From: Patagioenas fasciata
Lineage: Eukaryota > Chordata > Aves > Columbiformes > Columbidae
NCBI RefSeq assembly: GCF_037038585.1
Contig: NC_092521.1
Coordinates: forward strand, 108,082,105 to 108,146,104
DNA length: 64,000 bases
Direction of reading: 5' to 3'
Made by a program: the position numbers and the translations under genes. A model generated the notes under the pieces. The model made no database searches and was not told where the DNA came from. It worked only from the letters and a program-made list of their open reading frames with translations. Positions 37,651-64,000 of this stretch are shown here, piece after piece; position 1 is the stretch's first letter, and the number at the start of each line of letters is the position of its first letter.

Positions 37651-40600
37651 TAGAAGAGCTAGAATAGTGCTCAGCTTCTGTGGTCTTCTGTGGGTTTAGG
37701 TCTGATTTGTTTAAGAAAGCAAGCTGTTCAGGGAAGTAGTTCTTTTATATACTGGTTGAAATTCTAGAAGTGACTTGTCCAATTTTGATAAGGCCCAGAA
37801 ACAGGCAAAACCATGACACACATTTTTAAATAGACTGTTTAGGAGTTCAGGATCCTACATGTCGTATTCTTAAATAATTTTGTGAAGAATAAATGGAACA
37901 TGCCTTGAAGTCTTAGACTTGTACTAATAATAGGAAAGGGAAAATAACCATTGTTAACCATTTATTTGCAGTTGTTGTGAGTGGCTGTGGTGGGATATAT
38001 GAGGCAGAACTGAATTGAACAAACCTACACTAGATTTTAATTTGTTATACACATCTTCTGTATTTGTCTTGCACTGGCAACTAATGTAGACAAGTTACAA
38101 GTGGTTCGTGCTGTTGTTTTGCCACTTGCTGTGTCTTTTTAGAGCAATCTTTAGTTGACCTACAGATAGCAGGAAACATGCTTCTTGAAAGATACTTGCA
38201 CAGTAGTTTGCCACATTAACTGCTTTGATTGCTCAAAGCCTTGTAAAGAAAAAAAAAATTACAACGTGAATAGTATGTTGTATGTGGCATGGAAGATAAG
38301 TGTTATAGGCTAAGACAAGTGGATGATATTCTCTAATCATTTGCTGACATTGACAGGGAGCAAGAGACCTTGCTCCTTTCCCTTGACACTCCTGGTTACG
38401 GAGTTCCTCTTTGTGTGCTTATCAGGCCAGCATGAGCAATTTTTACTTTTTAGTTCAGTTATGAAACTCTGCTTCTTTTGAGTGCAGAAAAGATCTGATT
38501 TGATGTAACTGATCACCTAAATAAAATTTGTGATTTTTGCTATATAAATTCTAGCTGAGATGCTGACGTAGTGTAGACAGACAATGAAGAGGAGAACGTA
38601 TGCCATTTTAGGATCCCACTTTCCCAGTCCTAGTCAAGAAATACATAGGGATGTACTTGTTGTCAGCTTCCAAAAGCAAATAGGTAAGTGAATGTGCTGC
38701 TTAGTTTTTGTTAAGTTTAGATGATGTTCTTCAAAGTTAAATTCTGTTAGGTAACTGTTAATATGCTAGAAACCATTGATTATGTCAGGGAGTAGAGAAT
38801 GAATTTGACATCTGTTCCAGTGGAGGCAAAGATTTTAAGTTGTTGGTGCATAAACCACTCTGCAGTATTGTAGTGACAGAGTGCCACTTTTGAAGGGATT
38901 CCACTAATTAAAATGTGTTTTAGTGTTGCAAATAATAATTGCAAGTTACTAACTGTATCACAATAATAGGACCTTACTTGTGATGAGACTGCTCATCATA
39001 AAAGTATGCCTATTTATGGCAGCAGACCTTCTGCTTTTGGTGTTGCCATATTACCTGAAAGGCCTACAGCTGCCATCAGTCTATATTGGTGTTGGAGTTG
39101 ACAGTAAAATGTCTTGGATGTGGTTGTCACCCAAAATACAATACAATTGAAACACAGGCTTTTAACTCTGCTTGCAAGTCAAGGTTTTTCTGCTAACTTG
39201 GTGGGGAGGAAGAGGAAGTATTCTGAGATTTGGATATTTGATTTCACATAGTTTTCTCAAATTCCAGAACATGGAATCTTGTTAGAGTTAATTATGAGTG
39301 TTTCTGTAACCTACTTCATCTGTGACAGCTGAAGCCTGTCAGAGTGAGGAAGGGACAAGTGAACTGTTTGGAGTTACCTGCTTAGCTCAGTTCATGAACT
39401 GACTAATTTCATTTAGATACTGCCAAACAGAGCCCAAAAGAGGTTAAGCCTTTGTATGCTGTTACAAACCTATTGGCATTTATCTGCCTGAAAAGTGGTA
39501 CAGCTGGCATGGGTGGATTAGTATATGTTTCCTGTTTCTGGTTGTTAAGTATAATTTTTCTGTATTGGTAAAACTGAGTGGCAGAGAGATGACGTGACTT
39601 GACAAACACTTCTGTTGAAGCCTAAAATGTCCAATTTCAATTCTTTGGGTCTTGTTCCTGCCCCAGTGTTGCCCCCCCTTAACTTGTGTTTATTCAAAAA
39701 TTAATGTGGCTGCTGAACCAAAGCAGCATGTGAAGCTGATTTTGTTGAAAAATTGTATTTGAAAACAAAATGTGTTTATTTTCTGGGCTGTTCAGACAGA
39801 TTTTTTTTTTCCTGACCTAGTTTTATTGGTAGAATCATAAGCACTAAAGCTTTCACACTAGAGAAGGCTAAGCAAAGGTGGAAATGAGTGACCAAGGGCC
39901 ACTGGAACAATAGACAGATGTCTTTTTCCAGATAAAACCGACACCAAATAGCATTTGAGGAAGGTAGTTGAACTGATAGTAGCACTTGATGTAATTTCTC
40001 TCTCTAAATTTAAACATCATTTAATGATACAGAACTTCAACATACAGAATAACAACACAAGGTAAATTTTAAAGTATAGGTAAGTATTTTTAGGTATTTC
40101 TTGGTTAAAAATAGGTTGATCTGCACTGTAAACTTAAAATACCTCATTACTATAATACACAATAGTGAAAAAACACACTACAGTTTACTCCCATCTGTTT
40201 CACTAATTCTGTAAAAGAATAAATGTGGTTTTGTAGTGAAATATTACTAATAAACTATGTTAACCTTTTCTGTGTTTTATTCAGAGCGAGAGACTTTTTC
40301 AGTCTGTCTGGTTTGGTATCTGAAATAAATACCCAAATGGACAGTGGCCTTGGGAATATTTCTTTTTCCCATGGAAATGTGAATGTGCTCCTTTACATAG
40401 ATAAGTTTGAAATAAAACCATGTTTTGTTTTGCTTTAGAAAATCCAGAAAGTAGAGTAGCAAGCAACTATAAAATTTCAAGGCATATTTTTTTGTGTGTG
40501 TGGGTCTGCTAATAACACAGGTAAAAAGCCCTTTGAGGTTCTGGGAGTGTAATTCTTCCCCCCCCGCCCTGCAGCTTGCATAACTTGATGTGGTGGTAGT

Positions 40601-41367
40601 ATTTATTAATAGCAGCTCTGAAATCACAGCAGTGAACAATTTTACTTACTTAGCCTAAGAAAGTAATATTGTTTCTTGACCATAGTTCTTTCATGAACCT
40701 CTCCATGCTGTTAACAAAAGTTTGTTAGTACTCTGCCAGATGTATCTTTTTTATTTATGTGTTAATGTATAATGAATGTTCAAGTCAGTGTTTTTGAAAT
40801 CTGGCAATATATATGTGTTTTATTGATAGCTTATTTTCAGGTGCTTGATAATTTTAACAAGAGTCTACTGGAAGCTGCTTATTCTGGCAAGGTTTAAGAT
40901 AGCTTCATAGAGAGTATTGTCTTGTTTCGCATTTAGGGTGCATGAAATAATATACTAAAAGTAAATTTCAAGAGCTTATGAGTAAAAAGTTTAGTTTAAC
41001 ATAGCTGAAAAATACTTAGCTACAGTTGAAGAATAATTTTGTTGTATTGTGCTATGTAAAATCCTGCAACATAAAAGATCATTTGAGGTTTTTTTTAATG
41101 AGGTAGTTTTTGGGAAGTTAACAACTTTAGGTCTAAGCTTAATGCATTGATTTTTTTTTTTTTCTTTAAATATTATTTTAATACTTGATTTTTTGTTTGT
41201 TTTATAGCGGGTATGGATTTTTTTGCAGGGTTATGGGAAAAAAAAAAATCTTGTTAATCCTTTCTGTTGCTAAAATTCTGTTTTTTGAGTTGAGCATGAA
41301 AGTTGTCCTAAATTCTGCTGCCTGAGCAAAAAATATTTTTAGTTTGAAAAAGCATAGGAGGGTGTGG

Positions 41368-41425
41368 TTTTTTCCTTTTTTTTTTTTTTTTTTCTTTTTT
41401 GTTGTGTTTTTTTTTTTTTTTTTTT
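41368..41425. repeat. T-rich low-complexity tract
   Basis: Two long T-runs separated by CTTTTTTGTTGTG, in intron 1. Length is likely to vary and assembly may be unreliable here. Confidence 0.85.
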
Positions 41426-43160
41426 AAGACTAAAACCCAAGTTATGTGGATTCTTGAAGTTCAATAGTGACTTCAGGTAGGGTTTAGTATATAATAATTT
41501 CTCCATTAGTGCTGTCTCCATATTTCTCCATATGTGCTGTCTGGATCTGATAACAGTTTACAGTTAAAGAGCACACCTACATGACACTCCTGAGCAAACT
41601 GATGTATAAAACCAGTGCCTGCGTGTGGTGTAATTGCCCACACTAGTTTCTCCTCAGTGTTGGTCTGAGTTCCTATCAATTCCTTCCTTACTTTATGATT
41701 GTGCACAGGAATCCACAGTTGTGATCATGAAACTGATATGTGTTTCAGAAAACAATCAGTCACAAAAGTGATCTTCTTATTTGGTTTTGGTCAGTTTAAC
41801 CCAGCTTGCTGTGCATGCCCTAGAGAAGAGTGTCTGCTCTGAGTGTCTGATTGTAAGATGCCATTGCTGCTGAAGAAATTACTTGGGTGGATACCTTCAT
41901 TATGTAGGTTTGACTTCAAATAGGTAAGTTTGTGGTACCTGAAGTGACAGCTCATGAAGCCAGCTCAGATGCATGCTTTGAGTTTACCAGTGCATCCAGT
42001 CCAGAGAACTTAGTGTAAACATGTTGCTGTGGGCATGCTAATGGTGACTAGCGGGAAGGTAATGTGATATTGGTATGGTTTTAAATGTTGTGTAATATTT
42101 AACACAATTAAAAACTGATAGCATTCTTTTAAAAGGGCAGACCCCCTCATTTGTTCTCCCTTGCTTTCCACTTTGAAAATTTTCATAATTTTTTTATTTT
42201 TCCCCTGAAATTCGGCAGGGTAGCCAGAGGAGCTTAAATATTGTCTTGGGCAACTGTATGACTGCCTGAATAGACTGCCTAATTTAGAGAATTATCTGTG
42301 TGCTTGTCTGTCACTGAGGGATATTGCAGAAGTGATTGAAAAAAAAAATTAGGATGTTTTCTTTAAATCAAACTACTTCTGTGTTCTGTAGTCAAAACAG
42401 GAGAAATTTGAGCTGAAACTTTACTACACTTCTTTGTCTCCCATTGCAAGTTCTCGATGTATTGTGCACACTTTGGCTGGTGAAAACAACTATTAGCTGA
42501 TTTAAGCTTATAGGCATGAAGTTTCTTTAAAATTTATTGTAAAGAATGTGGATCTAGTACATCATTATGAAATGCTTAGCAGAGTTTATTTAAAACACAA
42601 ACTTATATGCTGTACGACACTGCTGATTTTTGTAGTTTTTATTTCCAGCCATGTGAGCCTGAGTAGAAACTGAAAAGAAGATTAAAAGGATATGTTTGGT
42701 TTTGTGTCCTTGTAGTGTTTCTGGTTTGGGTTTGTTTGTTTTTTAATCAGTGTTTAGGTGGGTTCAGTATGTCTCTTTCCTAAAATCAGAGTTCAAACTC
42801 CTTATTGGTCAAAAAAAAATTTAGTTTTGTTAGTTTTCTTGTATTTGATAGTGGTCTGTTTACAATTACATTTGTCTTCTAATTTGTAAATTATTTGGTG
42901 TCCAGTTCTACTCACATGCCTAGGTATATTGTGCATGGATATACTCAGGGACTTGGGTAGCTATAATATTACAAGTAATGGAAAAATATGGATGGTACGA
43001 GAGCTGGCGAGCAGAGTGTAGAAACACTCAGCTATATGTATGGAATATGCAGTGTGGGGTCACTTCAGTTCTTCAGAGCTGTGCTCTGGAAGGACTGGCT
43101 GGGTTAAGCACAGCTTTGGACCCAAGGTATTTATTAAGGCTTTGTATTTAAGTGTGGCAC

Positions 43161-43329
43161 ATCACAGAATCACAGAATGTTAGGGATTGGAAGGGACCTC
43201 GAAAGATCATCTAGTTCAATCCCCCCACTGGAGCAGGAACACCCAGATGAGGTTACACAGGAACACGTCCAGGCGAGTTTTGAATGTCTCCGGAGAAGGA
43301 GACTCCACAACCTCTCTGGGCAGCACAAG
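43161..43329 (-). mobile_element. Short CR1 3' fragment, antisense to EZH2
   Basis: Begins with ATCACAGAATCACAGAATG, the reversed CR1 terminal 8-bp units. It continues through 'GGGATTGGAAGGGACCTCG' and the 3' UTR into the end of ORF2 (minus-strand residues VVESPSPETFKTRLDVFLC), then stops abruptly at about 43,329. It is a 5'-truncated copy of about 170 bp in intron 1. It resembles the 3' end of the 18-20 kb copy more than that of the 5.4 kb copy. Confidence 0.92.
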
Positions 43330-45354
43330 CCATCTCCTTGCTTGCTGTGGCATCGGGGTGATTGCCCAGTCTGGAATGAAACAGTCCATTTGTCTGTGGC
43401 TGTACCAGGTTGATGCTAGAATCACTTGGGATGTTTCACTACATTTCCCAGTGTTCCCTCTTCTGCATAGAGGGTGCAGGGAGTCACAGCAAGGTTTTTC
43501 TCCTTAGTTGTGGTGCCTGGTAAGATCTAGCAAGGTTAGCCCAGGTTTTGCATGGGAGTCATTCTTTGGTGTGGGGTGAGCTTTTTCTAGAAACAATGTA
43601 ACTGCTTTAGAGTTATGCTTGGTTTTTTGTATCTATCTTGAGGACCAGATAATCTGCCTGTGAATAAGGAGTTGACTGCTACATAGTTTCTTACTTTTAG
43701 ACAAAAGTTCTCAGGACTGGGATCTTTAGCAGTTAGGTAGTTTATGTAGGCTCGTGTGAAGAGGATAAAAACTTCGGAAAGAAGAATATTTTAAAACAAT
43801 AGAAACAGCTAGGCAGGATTCAGAAAGGGCAAATGGGGACAGGGAAGAGGGATATGGCCTGAGGGCTCTTAGAATCAGACCATTGCACTAAGACAATCCA
43901 GTATCATGTTTTCATTTGTTACATGGAAACTGTTTAACATTTTGCTGTCTTCTTAAGACAGACTTAACTATTCTTAGACAGATGGGATTTGGTTTGTGCC
44001 ACTTGTGCTACTGTAGGGAATATTCTGAAACTTCATATGAAAAGTGGACATGTTCTGACAAATGGATCTTAAGATTCACTAGCTTTTCTGCTCTGCAATT
44101 CTAGCTGCAAACCTCAAACAACATAATTTAATGAAAATTTATAGACTTTTTTCTTGTTTAGCAAAATGAAAAGTGTGTGGTTTGTTACATCTCAGAGTAC
44201 TTACAAGTGTGAACAGTAGAAATGGTGGAATAAAGAGGTTTGGGGAAGGTTTTTCTTACACATAGGTACTACTATAAGTGGACCAATAGTAGGTTGAGAC
44301 AATATCTACAGTCCTGAATTTGTCCCAGAGATTGAGTTTATGTTGATGTTTCCCTGAAGTCTTAGTTTTCATTTCAGGGATGGAGGTAGTGTCCAGTACA
44401 CTTCTGTAAGAGTTTCTCATTTTTTGCTCCCTCAACCTTGACCCAGCATGAGCTGTCCTTGTCTGTGACATTTCTTATTCTCATTTCTCAGGTTTGGTTT
44501 CTTAAATGTATAGTTTTTAGGGCAACCCTGCCCTCATCTTGTGTTTCCCTTGTTTCAGGATGCTGTCAAAATAGTAATTGCCAACATAGTCACAGCATAC
44601 AGTCCTTGATTCTGAAAAATGCTAAGCAGATTGGCATATTCTAGCAACGCATTTGGATTATAATGTAAAAATAAAACTTGATTGCCAACAGTCCTGTAAC
44701 ATAAAAATGAAGCACTTGGTACTAGGCGGGTGATCAGTTAAAGCGGAATCAGTGTCCTGTTTGCAGTCAGTTGAACAGTTTGGGTTTGTGTACAATACTT
44801 GAGAAAAGAGCAAGGTCTCAGATTCTGGCTCTTTCAAAACTCTCTCTGAACTTCTAGATTTTTTTGACACTTTGAGTGGCTGGGTAGGAGGATTGTACTT
44901 GGAGTACCTCTTTGCACTTGAAGTCAACTCCAGAAGCCTGTTCCAGGAGTTGGTATCTTATTGAAGAGGACCACTCCTGTGAGGACCACTCCTGCTCATT
45001 CATGTATGCCATGAATGAGCAAAGCTGTCCAGAAGTTGATTTACAAGGATTCCAATGTGTGTCTTTGCTGTAGGAATCTTGATTTGTTCCGCTTCACCCT
45101 TTTAAATCCATGAGGTACCTCTCTATAAAGAGGCATTAGAAGTGCTTAAAGCAGATGTGAATGGTCACACTGATTTGTAATTAAAATTACTGTTTTCCAG
45201 TGTGTCTCAGTTAAATGTGTTTGGGCTTTTTGTTGTTTGTGTGTTGTATTTTTTTTTTTTAATTGTTAGATTGAAAGGAATTAAAGGAATGTGTCCTATC
45301 TAACTTTGGTTTAACTAACTCATTAAGCAGCAGTGTCAGATTTGGTGATATTAA

Positions 45355-64000
<18,646 letters not shown>

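Overview
The window reads as a vertebrate nuclear genome segment, most probably from a bird. The pointers are several CR1 LINE copies whose 3' ends carry the typical 8-bp ATTCTRTG-like repeats, a degenerate avian-type ERV LTR, a mariner copy of the Hsmar1/Galluhop kind, and a compact vertebrate gene with one sharp CpG island. A turtle or crocodilian source cannot be excluded from sequence alone.

Layout: positions 1-25,800 are AT-rich intergenic DNA in which I recognise no host gene. They hold a 5'-truncated CR1 (about 5,369-5,918), a degraded LTR-like segment (about 14,022-14,590, minus strand), a CR1 deletion derivative (about 17,930-19,863) and a mariner with both TIRs and TA target duplication (23,524-24,786, transposase on the minus strand). 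A CpG island of about 1.8 kb (about 25,840-27,660) contains the EZH2 promoter. It has clustered CCAAT boxes, a consensus E2F site and two CACGTG E-boxes, and is followed by the non-coding first exon.

From there to the right edge the window is one gene on the plus strand: EZH2, the catalytic subunit of Polycomb repressive complex 2. An 18.6-kb intron 1 is followed by coding exons 2-12, which I could place to the base by splice sites and reading frame. They give about 498 residues from the start codon, covering the SBD, EBD, BAM, SAL, SRM, SANT1L, MCSS and SANT2L regions and the basic NLS-like cluster. The CXC and SET domains (exons 13-20) lie beyond the right edge. Every exon joins in phase, with no frameshift or stop, so the gene looks functional. 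Its introns carry three recognisable CR1 copies, all antisense: a very old one at 37.4 kb, a short one at 43.2 kb, and one at 49.9-51.0 kb that ends about 110 bp before exon 5.

No wholly new biological system is evident. The most useful observations concern EZH2 processing and control. In-frame tandem donors lie at exon 3 (27 nt), exon 6 (12 nt) and exon 8 (15 nt), and the first and last match known mammalian isoform differences. The exon 1 donor lies inside a GTGA microsatellite. A G-tract cluster sits just inside intron 1 of a gene whose product is known to bind G-tract RNA. The CR1 copy at 18-20 kb has lost most of ORF2 yet keeps a 354-codon reading frame across the deletion.
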